Origin: Certhia americana
Lineage: Eukaryota > Chordata > Aves > Passeriformes > Certhiidae
Assembly: GCA_018697195.1 (NCBI GenBank)
Contig: CM031879.1
Coordinates: forward strand, 24,983,660 to 25,047,659
Length of the DNA stretch: 64,000 nt
Direction: 5' to 3'
Shown: positions 23,389 to 36,535 of the stretch, in pieces
Numbering within the stretch: position 1 is the stretch's first letter
Layout of the letters: the number at the start of each line of letters is the position of its first letter
Notes under the pieces: model-generated
Database searches by the model: none
What the model was told of the DNA's origin: nothing
Seen by the model: only the letters and a program-made list of their open reading frames with translations
Made by a program: the position numbers and the translations under genes

Positions 23389-26300
23389 TCATCTACAATA
23401 ATGTAGGTATATATGTAAGCAAGGAACCTAACATTTTTCATAATACGTTATTGTTATTTCTATCACCTGTTTTCAAAACTCAGGTGTTCAAAGAATGTAT
23501 TACCAAGTTTTTACTTGAAAGTAATGCAATGCAAGATATCATGTGATACAGTGTGTATGTGTACCAAAACTGCCAAAACAGAAAATAGATAAAACATGTG
23601 GCTTAAAGGAGTAGTAGTAGTTTTAAGTTGCTTGGCTATTTACTTATGAGAAAAATTTTCCTTATTGACTAATACTGTATGTTTTTCTTCCTGATGAAGT
23701 ATGTCTAGTGAATAAAATTTTAGATAAGATCACAAGAATTCAACTGCCTCTGTAAAGGACAAATGGAGCAAAATATATAATTTTACATTTAAAACTTGAA
23801 GGTCTATGTATCAAGCCAAAAGGTGGCAGTGTTTCACTGTTGAAAATACTCAAGACTAGCAGAGGACAGAAACTCCATTTCAGCCTGAATATAATATAGA
23901 AATAGAATGTCAAAGTGCTCATAACTGACACAGGGATATAATGCATACTCATATTATATGTTTGGAGAGTTTAAGCTCAAGGTTTTAGTTTTGTAAGTGA
24001 AATGCACAATACGTAGATTGTAACAGAAATGTTTTTGGAAGCCATATTATCTGTGTGCCTTTTTGTCATCTATCTTTTCTAATTGTCCCATTTTTTTCCC
24101 TACCTTTTACACTGTAGTGTAATTTGTAAGACAATTTTCACTACTAGTTCTTAAAGCCAAGTCTTCATGTATTCTTCTTTTCCAAGACTCTTAAAATTTA
24201 CACTGTGATCTGTCTCATTTTCTGTCATGTAAATTTTTTTGTAAATAGTCTAGCTAAAAATATGAATTTATTCATGTTTTATACAGATAATATTGCAAAA
24301 GGACTCCAATTTCAGATCACTTAATGATTGCTGTAAAATGTGATTCTGTGTGTGCATCCCTCTGCCGAAGTCATGCTCTGGTGATTGTTTAAAAGTCAGT
24401 ATAAGTGATTCGTAATTAATAGACTGAACAGAAAATGAGCATGTTGTATAATCAGAAAACAAAATGGATAGTTTCATTCTTATTATACTCTTTGAATGTT
24501 TGTGATTCTGTCTGAGCCATCTGCGTTGCTTATTTTCACTTTGCTCTATGTTTGAGCAGGATAACTAGTATTTTAGATGCTGTGGGGATTTTTGTATGTT
24601 TGGAAACTTTTCCCTACTCTTGATAGAGTTTATGTACACCCAACTAGAAGAAGTTGTATTTATGCACTGTATGGAAGTTTTTCTTAGTCTTTGTGAAGTC
24701 CACTGGATAATCAGATCAGAGTATTCCAAAAGCACTTTAAGATGAATACAAAGGAAGTTGAATAATGTAAAAAATAATCTGTTGGATAGTTTTATTGTAA
24801 AATATCCTTCAATGTTTACATTTACCAGTAACAACTTTTAAGTATCTCATGATACGGGTCTGTTAGAAGCAGTTTTGGCCTGCTTCCTTATTGTATGGTT
24901 AAGTTTTTAATTGTGTGGTAAAGTATTGCAGGACATAGTATCTGGATGTGATTTTGTACTTGTCAGTTGTTGTGACTTAATTCTGTTATACAATGCTTTT
25001 ATTGTGTAAAAAGGTTAATGCTGTTAACTTTTTCATTTTGGTTGTTTACCTATGATTTCTATAACTCACATATATGCATGAATTTTACTTGCTGGTCCTC
25101 AGAGTCGTATTTAGGTAAGGCATGATGGGGAAAGGCTGATATCCTATCAGGTGCTCCTTTACTGTTCCTCTGAGAAATTCAGTTGAGAAAGTGTTGGTGT
25201 GACTGAGATAGAAAAATGGACTTGTAAACCTTTGTTTTGTATCGTTGTTGGCAGCTTTATATTTGTCCACTGTCTCCTCTTTGCCAAGTTGTAGCAGAAG
25301 ATAATTTAGAGGTTGTGGAAGAGTGTTCTTTCAAAGAACAAGAGCTGAAGTAAAATATTCCTTGCCTGTTGACCCTCTACTTAAAATGGACCCCAAGTTG
25401 GCTCCCCAACCCTAGTTGGGACCCCAACAATCCCTTTAGAAATCGTGGGAGATACAGCTGCCATCCTAAATGACATGGTGTCTTTGTTGGTATGAAGAAA
25501 GCAAAGAGGTGAGTTAGTCTTGATGGTCCTGGATGCTCCAGAAGAGAATCTGTGAGCCTGTGGTCATGATTCTGATACTGCTTACAGATCCAAAAGTTTT
25601 TCCTCTGTTGTCCAATCTAGTTCTTTATAAACATATATATATTTATTTTATGACTTCGATTGCAAATGAGCATCCAAGTACTCAAGTATTTGGTGGTGTT
25701 TATACCTAGTAAAGGTACTGAATGAAGACTGCATATGTCTCTGTCATCTCGGTCTCTGTATTTGGTGTAGGTGAACCAGTCATCTCAACTGCAGCTGTGA
25801 AATTAGCAACTTTTGCTTTAGACAAAAGATTTGGAATGGTATTATTAAAAAAAAACCAAAATTAATCTGGTAAAACCAATGGAGATAGGAAGTTGGTAGC
25901 AAAAAACTATTTCTTTAATTGCAATTTAGTGTTTTACAAATAGTTATGTCTTACCTCAGCCTTTAGAATTTTTTTTTTCCCTTTAGCTTGAACTCATTTT
26001 TATTGATACCAGAATTAGGAGAGCCCAATGTTACATGCTGTAACTTTTGAACTTACAATTTTAAATTGATTCAGAACTAAGAAAAATGTTATAATTCCTA
26101 ACTTGATCCCTTGCTTAATTTAAGTACTGCTATACTACTGGGACTTAATACACAGAAACTCAAAACAGGAATAATTTTTAAATAAATGAAGTAATTTTGG
26201 TTGTTCTGTGTCCCTTTCCATCTCTTAAGTGGATTAAAAAAAAAGAAAAAAGTATGTTATATTTTTAGTTTTGGAAATGCATTTATTTGTCTTCAAAGAG

Positions 26301-28748
26301 AAAAAATAGTCATGCAGCACATGAGGCCCAGCTTTCAAAGACAAATGCTTGTTTTTGCCAGGCAGACCTTGATTTTTCAATAATTTTTGTGTTGAAACAG
26401 GCATCTGTTTTGTAAGAACTTAGTTGAGGTAGATCTCAACAGTTGTGTAGAATTTTATCAGATATTGCAGAATGGGTTATAAGATATGAAGTGTTCTCTC
26501 AGCTGGTTTTAGTCTGTAAAGTTTGAGAGCCAGCAGCATTGTAGCTGGAGCTGTATGCATCACAGCTCATGCAGTTCCTTGGGAATACATGCTGCAGCTG
26601 CACTTCCCAGTACTTATAGAGCTAGTGCTCTTCTACTGCACATTAAGGGATATTTTTGCCAACTTTACCTGTATGTAATTTGGTTTTACTGTGTACAAAT
26701 GCAGGCATTGTTATAAAAAGATGTTGCCAAAGAGTGATTTCTAGGTCTAGAATTCATTTTGGTTACCTTTATGGAAAACCTCCAGTCCTGATTGTACAAT
26801 CATATCATCTTTTTATTCCAAAATTCCTGACTTAATGTAGAAAAAAGTAGGCGCTTAGATTTTCAAATGATGGAAAGTTAAGTTTGTAAATAATCACATA
26901 GATTAATTTTAACCTTGAGGTAAAAAATTTGAGGTTACTTTAAAGGCTGCGCTATGTCTGTAATAGAGAGAACACCTTCTCCAACGTTTCACTGAGAGCA
27001 GAAACCTACTTACTGGATAGGTTGCCAGGTGTCCCTCCATTGCTAATTTAGAATGTGTTCTTATATGTCAAATAAAAATAGCTATGCTAAGTTAATCTGG
27101 GGAAAAAAATCCCATGCTGTTTGTTCTGTACATTCTGAATGGTAACATGCTTTTAAAAGTATGAACTATAATAGCTAAATGGGCACTATGTTTAAAAGCA
27201 TGTTTTTAAAGGTCAGCTGTAAAAATAAGGAAATAAGTGTTGTATATTTTGTCAGCTTCTTTTGAGTTCTCATATAGGACCATAATTACTTTAAAAACCA
27301 ACCCAACTTTCTACATAGAAAATTCCTTGATGTTAAAAAAACCCGCAAATCATACTTCTTGTCTCCTGTCTTTATTATCCCTATGAGGGATATTAAGTGG
27401 TTTCTGTCACTCCTTCCTCTGACTGTAAGATGGTACTCAGATCTTTCAGTAAATTGCTTTATTTTGCGTAAACTGCAAAGCATTTATGTGAGCTTGATCT
27501 TTGAAAACTCCAGTGCAGATCATCATTCTGGAGGAAGAATCAAAATACCGGTGAGATTGTTTCTGTGGTTGTGTCCCTCACTGGCATCTGTTCAGAAATG
27601 AGAACTGGAAAAGATAATTGCAATGATTATTTTATGTGATGGTTCAACAAGTTTCAGCCTATACATGCAAATTTGAATAATGCAATTTTGGAAGGAATGT
27701 AGTCTTGTTTAGTTGATGAAAACAAAAGAGTTCTCAAATGGTACAAAGTGAATATATGCTATTCATAGAAGATCACTAATTGGAATTTCATTACTGAGAC
27801 TAGCTTAGTAAAATAAATATCAGTAAGGATGTACTTACTGAAGGAACTGCCTTGAATTTGAATTAGTTGTAATTATGAAAAGGTTTTCTACTAAATTCTG
27901 ATAGATATAACATGAATGGATATGTAGTGGTTCTTGTATTACATTTAAGAAAGCTTCTTTCTGACTAAAATACTGGACAACCTTTTACGAATAGCTCTGC
28001 TTGGCCTTCTTAAGTCTTCCAATTTCTGTTCTATTTTTGTTTGTACTTAGGTCTCTCTACTAAGTCATCTGTCTTCTGGCAGGTAGGACACTGCAAAGGA
28101 GGTTGTGCTGACATAGATGCTAAATAATCACTTTAGTTTCTGTGCCTCAGTGACCTCAGAAAATCTTTTCCTATTCTGTTCTTTTAGCTGGGAAAAAAAC
28201 CCTCCCTCTTATGTCTTTTTTTGATAAAAATCAAATATATAGTTCTACTTTTATTATCTGTGTTACGATCTATTCTTAGCGTGAGTACCATACTATATAT
28301 AAGTGTGTTAATACTTATATAGTGGAAGAAAAATCTTGCATCTTCTATTTGTAAAGTAAAATCCTTTTCCTAAAGAAACTTTTCAGATACTGTACATGAT
28401 CCTTGGTTTTATTATGAAATGCTCAGGAAAGGTTTAATAGGCAGTTATTGCCTTACTGTAGAAACTGAGAAGGTGCGTAGGAAAGAAATTGTTGCAGTTA
28501 AAGTCATGGTTGTAACATTTAAAGTCTATGGATATGACTACGAAGTTGACAAGATTTGATTGCAAGAATCACTGCTGGAAAGGGTCTGGCTAGGCTCTTT
28601 AGGCTAAAAAGTCACATAAATGAACGTTATAGTTTACAGATTGTTTAGTGGTTAAATTGAAATTTTGAGATTTAAAAGTAGCTATATTTATTTTTAAAAA
28701 GGTCATGATGGGGAAGTCAGATGGCCTTTGCTGTTTGTGAAAGATGTG

Positions 28749-28766
28749 TTGATTGATTGATTGATT
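28749..28766. repeat. (GATT)n microsatellite
   Basis: Four tandem GATT units, in intronic DNA. Confidence 0.9.
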
Positions 28767-30392
28767 GGGAAGACTAGTGTTGTAAGTGATGCTGTGAGAA
28801 CTTTATATTCTGGTTGATTCTGGTTTTATTTATTTGCCTTGCTATTGAATTAAGTACTTGCTGTTGAGTTAAGAAACAAATTCTTGCTTGCTAAACATTA
28901 TTAGAGTACCTATTAGAATACTACATTGGAAGTTTACTAAATCCACTTCATTTATTACCTAGTTCGTTTAGGTTTTGGGCTTGTTTTGTTTGTTAGTTTG
29001 TTTTTGGTTTCCCTGCATGTAATATAGTCTGTTTCATTTAAAATGCAGCATTGAGAGACTTGACAAAAAAATGAAAGTCAGATGCACAGTCTGGTATTTG
29101 GTTGAATTTACTTCTGAGGTAAGTAGCATAAAAGTTCTTTAATACCCATTCTAGTGAAAGTGGAAGGAGATTACAGTCTCGCCCACCTCAGAAGCAAAAT
29201 ACTTAAAAATACAGATCTGTGGATTATCCTGTGTAGAACAGCTTTAATTTTGGTGCTACTGAATTGTTACTGTATGTACTGATAAGTATATTGATTTATC
29301 TGTATTTACACTGGAAGAACTGTGAGTTACAGTAGTGTTGCAACTCAGCTAGATTAGGATGTAAATAATAAAAACAAGTTAATTTGAAGTTGCATAAAAA
29401 TATACGTATGTCTGATTCTTTGGAAAGTGAGAAAGATGTGAGAAAAACTGGTTATGTTGTGGTCTTCAAATTACAGGATGATCAGGTGTTAGCAGCTAAT
29501 TGATACATAAAGAGGCCCTTTGTTCTGCTGTTGGAGGAGTGTTAACAGTAATTTTCAATCTCAAAATTAACTGATTAATTTAATTTAACTATTTTTACTT
29601 CACCTTTCAGTGATCAGGCAAATGAAGAGGAGGAGAAAACTTATTTTACCTTTTACCATACCTGAATATGTCATTTACCAAATGACATAATTTTTACTTT
29701 TTCAATAGAAATTAAGAAAAGAAAAAAAGGAACATCGTAGAATAGTTTTTTATACTCTTCTAGTTGATGGGCAGTCACAGTATGTTGAAGATCCTGGGTC
29801 TAAGCGGACTGCTACCTGGAATGTTGTGGAGATTGCAGAGGTGATTTGGTTGGCTGGAAATCTGTCTCTGATCCTGTAACTCTACCTTACAGTAGGGTGG
29901 ATGACTGCCCTGTGAAGGTCATGTTGAGCAAAAGGAGCTTGAAACCTGTCTTGGTTTAGAAAAATGTCACTTTTACCTTTTGAAGTAGTTATAGTTTAGA
30001 TGCTAGGAATATGCTTTGCTATAGCAGAATCTGCTGCCATGTATATACAGAAAGGTAGCAGTGTACATTTCCTGGACATTTTTTCCTTGAACCTTAAGAA
30101 ACTTTGACAACTCTTATAGGAAAATATTTGATACCTTCTTTTTTCTGTACATTTCCAACTGCTGAGAAGTAATTACTGGTTATTTATGACTGGCATTGCT
30201 TGTGGGTACTTGGAACTAGGAAAAGTTTTACAAGTCAGTGAAATAAGCTACACAATCTCATTGCTGGAAGTGGCAGGCAATTTGTTACAGCAACTAATGT
30301 GAAATTCCAGTGCTCATTTTTTGCAGGGTATTCATATTAGACACCTCCTTCTTATGTTAATTCAGACTGAAATTCTGTGATGATATAGGATT

Positions 30393-30408
30393 AAAAAAAA
30401 AAAAAAAA
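30393..30408. repeat. A16 homopolymer
   Basis: A run of 16 A in intron 3. No retroelement body was recognised next to it. Confidence 0.9.
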
Positions 30409-30873
30409 GATATTCGTATGGCTATTCTTGTACTTTAGCTCAAGTGTATTTTTGATTATGGTAACTATAGGTGGACCATAATTTTTAAATATATGCTCTG
30501 AATACATACTCTGTTTAATCTGCTGATGAGATACCTTGACACTTTAGAGGATTGTTAAACTGATACTTTGTTGAAAGTAATTTCCTTCCCTGGAAAGTGA
30601 AGCCAATGTTCCGACTATGATTCCTAGAGAAGATAACAAATCAAAGAAGTTAATGCTACGTTCCACTATGTTAGTGCTCCACTCAGCACTTATGAAATGC
30701 TGAGTGCTGAATTCATGGAACACTAGATTCAGTTTAAGATAGACTCACTATTTTAAGCGTTTTCCTTTCATGTTGCTTTACTTGAATTGTGAAGAATACA
30801 CGTTTTGGATCTAAAGATGCTATATCACCTATTATGACGTTGTTCTATACTTATGAGGAGAGGGAGTAATTAA

Positions 30874-30904
30874 TTTTTTTCTTTTTTTTTTTTTTTTTTT
30901 TTTT
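30874..30904. repeat. T-rich homopolymer tract
   Basis: T7, one C, then T23. It is followed by GTAG, so it resembles a splice acceptor tract (TTTTTGTAG), but no supported exon follows. Confidence 0.9.
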
Positions 30905-31219
30905 GTAGAATAACTCTGGAAATCAGCTTACTCTTTCTTTTCCATATGAAACCATTTTCTTTCAAAGAGGAGCAGTTCCTTAGCATCAAGGCTTTCATAT
31001 TCCAATGCTAAGTTCTGCTACCTGCAGTAGTATGAAAGCTCTAGCACAGTAATATGTGTAGGATGTTACAGTATGATTCAGCAGTTCTTGAATCCTAGAA
31101 CACAGTAATTTTTCTGAAGAGATGAAACCTAATTATTTATATTTTAAATTCTGGATGTAAGCAATTAACCAAATGAAATTGGTTCTTTGCATGCAAAAAG
31201 TTACTTAAATACATTTTAC

Positions 31220-31237
31220 TTTTTTTTTTTTTTTTTT
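31220..31237. repeat. T18 homopolymer
   Basis: A run of 18 T followed by GGCAG, in intron 3. Confidence 0.9.
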
Positions 31238-31867
31238 GGCAGTTAGCCTGCTTTCATTTTGTGTACAGTTTGGGAAAAACTGAGGTGATATTTTTTACAG
31301 GGTATTTAAAACATTGTGTTCTTGGACAAATTATAGATTAAATATTGCCACAGCTGACTTTGTATGTTTCAGTAATAACTTCTTCTAAGCCAGTTTAGTC
31401 AGTTGTATTATGTGCAACCATAAATATTACCTACAGAATGTTTCTTCTAGGAATCTTTCAATTAACTGCATATATGCTGACAAAGGGAATTTTGCTTACA
31501 CATGAAAAATATTTATTTCAAATCTAATTGGTGAAGTTGGAAGAAAAACCATGGGTCATGACCTGTGCTGAGTATATTGTGGACATGAATATTTTTGCAT
31601 GTAATAAGCAGTCTTGGCCTTGTTTTCTGTTTTTTCAACCTGTTAGCAAAGGCAAAAGCAAGGGAACGGCAAATTACTGGGTTTAAAATGATAATTAACC
31701 TTATAATCACTGTATTTTCTAGGGAAATTATATTGATGAAAATAACATTAGTTTTTTATGCACAATCAGCTGCTGCTGAAAAGTGCAACTGAACAATATT
31801 TAGCTTTAAAAACATGTGTATATATTTGTATTTGGGACTTCATTGTTATTGTTAACTGTCTTTCTGA

Positions 31868-32152
31868 TGATTAGCTACAGAGAAGAGTCTTTCTCAGAGA
31901 TGCACAGCAGAAGGATGAGACAGGGGCCACAATTGCAGCAAGGGGCATTCTGACTATAGACATGGGAAAAGAAAAAGCAGAATTAGAATCTCCAAGTCGT
32001 TAGCCAGAGAGGCTGTGAAACCTCCAGCCTTAATTGAAAATGGACTAACAAAAACCCCAAGCATCCTCATCTGCCTTTCCAGTTGCATCTAATTTGGCCA
32101 TCAGGTGAAGTAGATGACTTCCAGAGGTCCTTTCCAACCTGAATTATTTTGT
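31868..32152 (+). mobile_element. CR1 LINE, old truncated 3' end
   Basis: A diverged CR1 3' region. Recognisable pieces are 'cagagatgcacagcagaagg', 'acaattgcagcaaggggcat', 'cagagaggctgtgaaacctc', and the tail 'tagatgacttccagaggtcc' followed by 'tttccaacctgaattatttt'. The internal part has deletions. It is older than the copies near 60 kb, judging by divergence. Confidence 0.85.
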
Positions 32153-35100
32153 TTGTTTACATCAAATGGAATTTCAGCAATGGAATTTTTAAGATGTGAA
32201 GCACAATAGCTATACAGTATTAAGGTTAACATTACTAATTAATGTATACAATAAGCATTATGATGTTTTAAATTTGTTATATAGCATGGATGTGGAGCTT
32301 CTAAAACCCTCTTGTTCTGTATATGTGTTTGTGATATTTGTCTTATAACTGCTTCTAGAAGACGCAGCCATGCATTGAGAACCTGTTTTGTTAATAGCTG
32401 TACATACAGAGAATGGTAAGATTGCGTTTGGGTTTTGTAACTAAATTGTAAATTCTCTGAAGGAGAAAAAATGATTCAGGTTCAGACAGATGTGTGTGGT
32501 GCAACAATCAGAGGGGTGGGTGGCAGTGTGCAAGCAGGGGTCTGAACACTGGGACATGTTTAACGTACTATAGTAAAGGGAAATGCTTTGCCTGTATATG
32601 AAGAAGACAGTGGTTGCTAAGTGAGAAGTGAAGCCTTCTAAAGTACACAAACAGTTGTTTGCTCACTTGTTAAATTTTCAGTGAAGCCTGACTGGGTTCA
32701 TTCATAAAGGACTGAAAATCAGAGAAAAATGTGTCAGGAATAAAGTATAAAAGGCACCTAAAATGAAGGCGAAAAAATTAATGTGATAGAACACTGGAAG
32801 CGAAGACAGGGGTTACCTACAAATTTTTGTGTCATGTCTGTAATTTAATGACTATGTAGGAAAAATCGACAAAAATCTTTTTTCATTTATTTCATAAATA
32901 GGACTTAAATTGATTTGAACTTGACCTGTGTCTTCTGCCAATATGGAGCAGAGCACTCTAGCCAGCCTTTTCTCTCGACACTTAGCCCTGATTTTCCCTG
33001 CTATTGTAGGTATCTTTTTTATTGCTACCTTTGTGAAATGTAAAAAATTAGTATATAAGCAAAATTTTGGACTAAGGAAGGGAAAAGGTAGGAGTAAAAA
33101 CTTAAAATTATTGTTCTCATAAACCCATCATCCATAGCATAATGCCATTTAGGGTTTCAGTAATTAATAGTGTATATCTTAAGGCAAAAAAGAGACAGCT
33201 AGTGAGCATATTTCTTGTGTTATGTGTTGGTTTGTATGTTTGCTTTAAGGGATAAATTAGTGGCATTCTCAGAACAATAACTTTGATGTTTCCAGAAGTA
33301 GGGCAACTATAATGACAGAAGTGTGGTCTTGCCATATAAAGGGAAGTATGTTGTCAGCAAGCAAAGGATAATAGCATCCTGTACACCCAGAAGGCCTGCT
33401 GTGATGTTTGCGTCTGCATAAGATCCCCTTCGCCCTCAGAACAGGCTATTTTTAAACTGGTGCTGAGTTTGACCTTAGTAAAGAAACACTTTGGAAGATT
33501 TTTAAATGCATGATCATGCACAGTGTGTTCCTCAGTCCTGTAGGACACTGACAATAGTAATTTTTCCACAGAAGATTTGTTTTAGTTTGCACTTTACTTG
33601 AGTTCAAAGGCTTACCTGTTTAACATTACCAGTGAAAACCTGATTACAAATTATTTTCTGTATCCTCAATTGATATAGCTTACCTGAGTCCATGAGACAG
33701 AATTAGAGATTTGAATTCATTGTTCCATGCAGCTTTTGATGAGATGGTATCACATTTATGATTAAAACAGGAATACTTTTCATAGACTTCATTGTTAACT
33801 ACATTTTCCTCATTGAGTGGTGATGTCGTCGTAAAACTTGTGAAGAATATTAATTGTTCCAGGTCAATACTACTCACTACTACTTCAAAGGAATAGTGTC
33901 CACACCTTTGATAACTGAAGGAGAATGTTGGTATAGTTGACATACATTTATTGTAACATGTTTTAAATACCTTGCAATGCCAGGAAATTTTAAGAACAAT
34001 CTTTTGTGGGTTTCTTGTAACCTTCTAAGACCCTTATGTTATCACGTGATCTCTAGAGACAGGTGTTAAAACTGACAGTGATGGGAAAGTGCAATATTGG
34101 ACTGATTCCTTTCTGGGAGAAATTTATGATGTGGGTATATGTTAACTAACATTAAGTTAAACCTGAGTTAGCAAAACAAAGACCTTGAAATGTCTGAACC
34201 CAAATTAAGCAGAAAGAAGTGCATCTTAATATCTGAAACTTCTTCTAGATACTTCTTAGTTTTTATAATTGAAACAGATCAGCATGTTCATATAGAGTAT
34301 TTTCTCCATTATTTCTCTCTTTGCCTATCCTTTTTGAGAAATTATCTCAGTGATTATCTCTGAGAGAGTTTTGAGTAGCTGGCCTTCCAATTTTATTCTT
34401 TTTTTTTTTTGGTTCTCTTTTCTAATCCTGTGGCCATTTGTGGTGTTGAAAAGACTACAGAGTTTGTGAATGCATAAAGTGGGTTGGGGTTTATGTCAGT
34501 CTGTAGGTCTGCAGCTTTGGAGCTGTTGTCTCCCACTCTTCTAAAGTCCGCCGCTGTTGTTTCAGCTAATTCTAAATTACACCTTTTTCCTTTAAAACTC
34601 TTTAAAGGTTTTTTGTGCATGTTTATAATGTATGTTTTAATCAGCTATACCTGTAGTTAGTGAATGGGTATAGCATAATATAACTCTAATACATGTGTGA
34701 TTGAATTGATACATTTGAAAATACTTAGTTTGCAAAGACTCTTAACAATTGTGTTTCACATTTCAATGGTGTAACTATATGCGAGACAGCTCAGCAAGGT
34801 TTTCCAGTTCACAAGATTTGCTAATGCAGCAGCAGTTAACCACCAAGGGAAATTTAGATTTGAAGGGAGTCTTCATGTCCTGATTTGTAAAAGCCCTCCT
34901 GGGCTATTCTAGAAATTTCTGCTAGCAACTACATTTAGCTTTTCTGTGTGGCTTGTTTCAATTCCTGTGTGCAGCTGTATATACTATTTGCTGAAGCTCA
35001 TGAGGTATGACATGGCAGCAACAAGTACATTCTCTAGGTGGTAGCAGCATGGCTGACAAACCTGTCAGCTCCTGGTATACAGAGAACATGAACAGAGCGT

Positions 35101-36464
35101 TTGCTCTTATTAGCACAGAGCATTACTTCAGGCTAGAAGTAATCAATCTTGGTATGTCTGATCTACCAGTTATAATCCTGCTTTATGATATATTAGTAGT
35201 AATAAGACTGATACTGGAATGGGCTGAGTAAAGGTTTTATTATTTTACTGTTTTGTTCTTTGTCTCATACTTGCAGTTGATAAAGTGAACAAATAAAACA
35301 CATCAATACTCCTTTTATCATGAGCTTCATCTACATGAAGCTAAAAGTTGTACAATATTTAATGTTATCTCATGAAGAACCCTTCTTTTGAACGCAACAG
35401 GGTTATGATTGCTGTATTCACATATTCCTGATTAGTCTCCCATGTGTTTTCTAAGAATAAACTGATTTGGAGATTGCTGTGGAAATTTATCAAAGTCCAA
35501 AAGGTGAACTAACATAGACTTGTATGAGTAGCTGATAATGAAAATGAAAATAATCCACACTCAGATTTTAAGAGTTGTAACAACAAAAATGTCTACAAAT
35601 ATGAATTGTTGAGATTATAATTATTTTTAAAGTATCTCTGATAGTCAAACTGGCAAATAAGAGCCATGCATAATAATTTAATAATTATTATGTTTATGTA
35701 ATACTTGTAGAACAATTTCAGATTACATGATTGATTTGGGAAGTATCCTTTATTGACACACAGAAGTCAGATTTTGAAGCAGTTTGCAGTAGCAAAATGA
35801 CTGCAGCATATTAATCACACACCCTGCAAAAGTTCTTAAATGTGGTGTTCTTTATGAAAATCAGTAATTTTTCCTTTCCCCAGCGACTTGGAACAAAAGC
35901 AATGGTTGGTGCTGCTGAGAGCCCAGAATCTGAAAGGATTTGGAATCCTTGGTGTAATTCCTTAGAGCAAATGAGGTTCATATTGCCTGTGAAAAGAGAC
36001 TCTAATCCCTGTTTTGCTTTTACAAGTCCAGAATATATTGTCAACTTTTTCTCTTTAGTATCCAAATCTGATATATATTTTAAAACAGCTCAGAAAATCA
36101 GACTTAAAAAAGAGAAAAAGGGAAAATTTTAAATGGATATATTTTACAGCTTATTAAAAAATCAAATATTTAATATTGTATTTATGGTTTTTTAATATAT
36201 TAATTTATGGATGTATTTTTGGTCTATATAAATGTTTTAGATCTTAGAGTGACACACTATTATATTTGAAAACAAAATCCATGTTCATCAGTTTGCATGG
36301 AGTGTGTATACAGCAGCTGAAGGTCCTCTCCCTAGAATGGTAATCCTTTTGTTGGATATGCTAGTCATTCACTATCTTAGTCATGTATAAGATATATGCA
36401 TGTAGGGATTTGGTCTATTTAGGACCTGTTAAAAAAACACCAAACAAATTAATTCTAGCCTGTG
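32153..36464 (+). other. IMMP2L: IMMP2L intron 3, unique sequence
   Basis: AT-rich DNA with no exon, RNA gene or transposon that I recognise. A homeodomain-like AT segment (ATAATTTAATAATTATTATG) lies at about 35670-35690. The ORF at 35842-36132 is open behind an acceptor-like TTTCCCCAG, but it resembles nothing known. Confidence 0.6.
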
Positions 36465-36535
36465 TATTCCTGCCCATGGCAGAGGAGTTGGACTACATGA
36501 CCATTTAAGGTCTCCTTCAACCCAATCCATTGTGT
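36465..36535 (+). mobile_element. CR1 LINE, short 3' tail fragment
   Basis: Only the terminal part remains: 'tgcccatggcagaggagttg', 'gactacatgacca', and 'tccttcaacccaatccattg'. This matches the usual CR1 terminus, but without the final 8-base repeats. Confidence 0.8.

Larger units (their letters stand above)
23313..31867 (+). other. IMMP2L: IMMP2L intron 3, proximal part
   Basis: AT-rich unique DNA with no recognisable exon or CR1 copy. It holds only simple sequence: a 17-base perfect duplication at 23355-23388, (GATT)n at 28749-28766, A16 at 30393-30408, a T-rich run at 30874-30904, and T18 at 31220-31237. The peptide boxes expected for exon 4 were not found. Confidence 0.7.

Noticed and set aside
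25376..25440. C/A-rich stretch with CCCCAAGTTGG and CCTAGTTGGGACCCC resembling an inverted repeat or LTR edge
   Set aside because: The arms are short and imperfect, and no partner boundary or internal element was found.
35842..36132. 96-codon ORF behind an acceptor-like TTTCCCCAG at about 35883
   Set aside because: No good donor follows before the stop, and the peptide matches no part of IMMP2L or any family I know.
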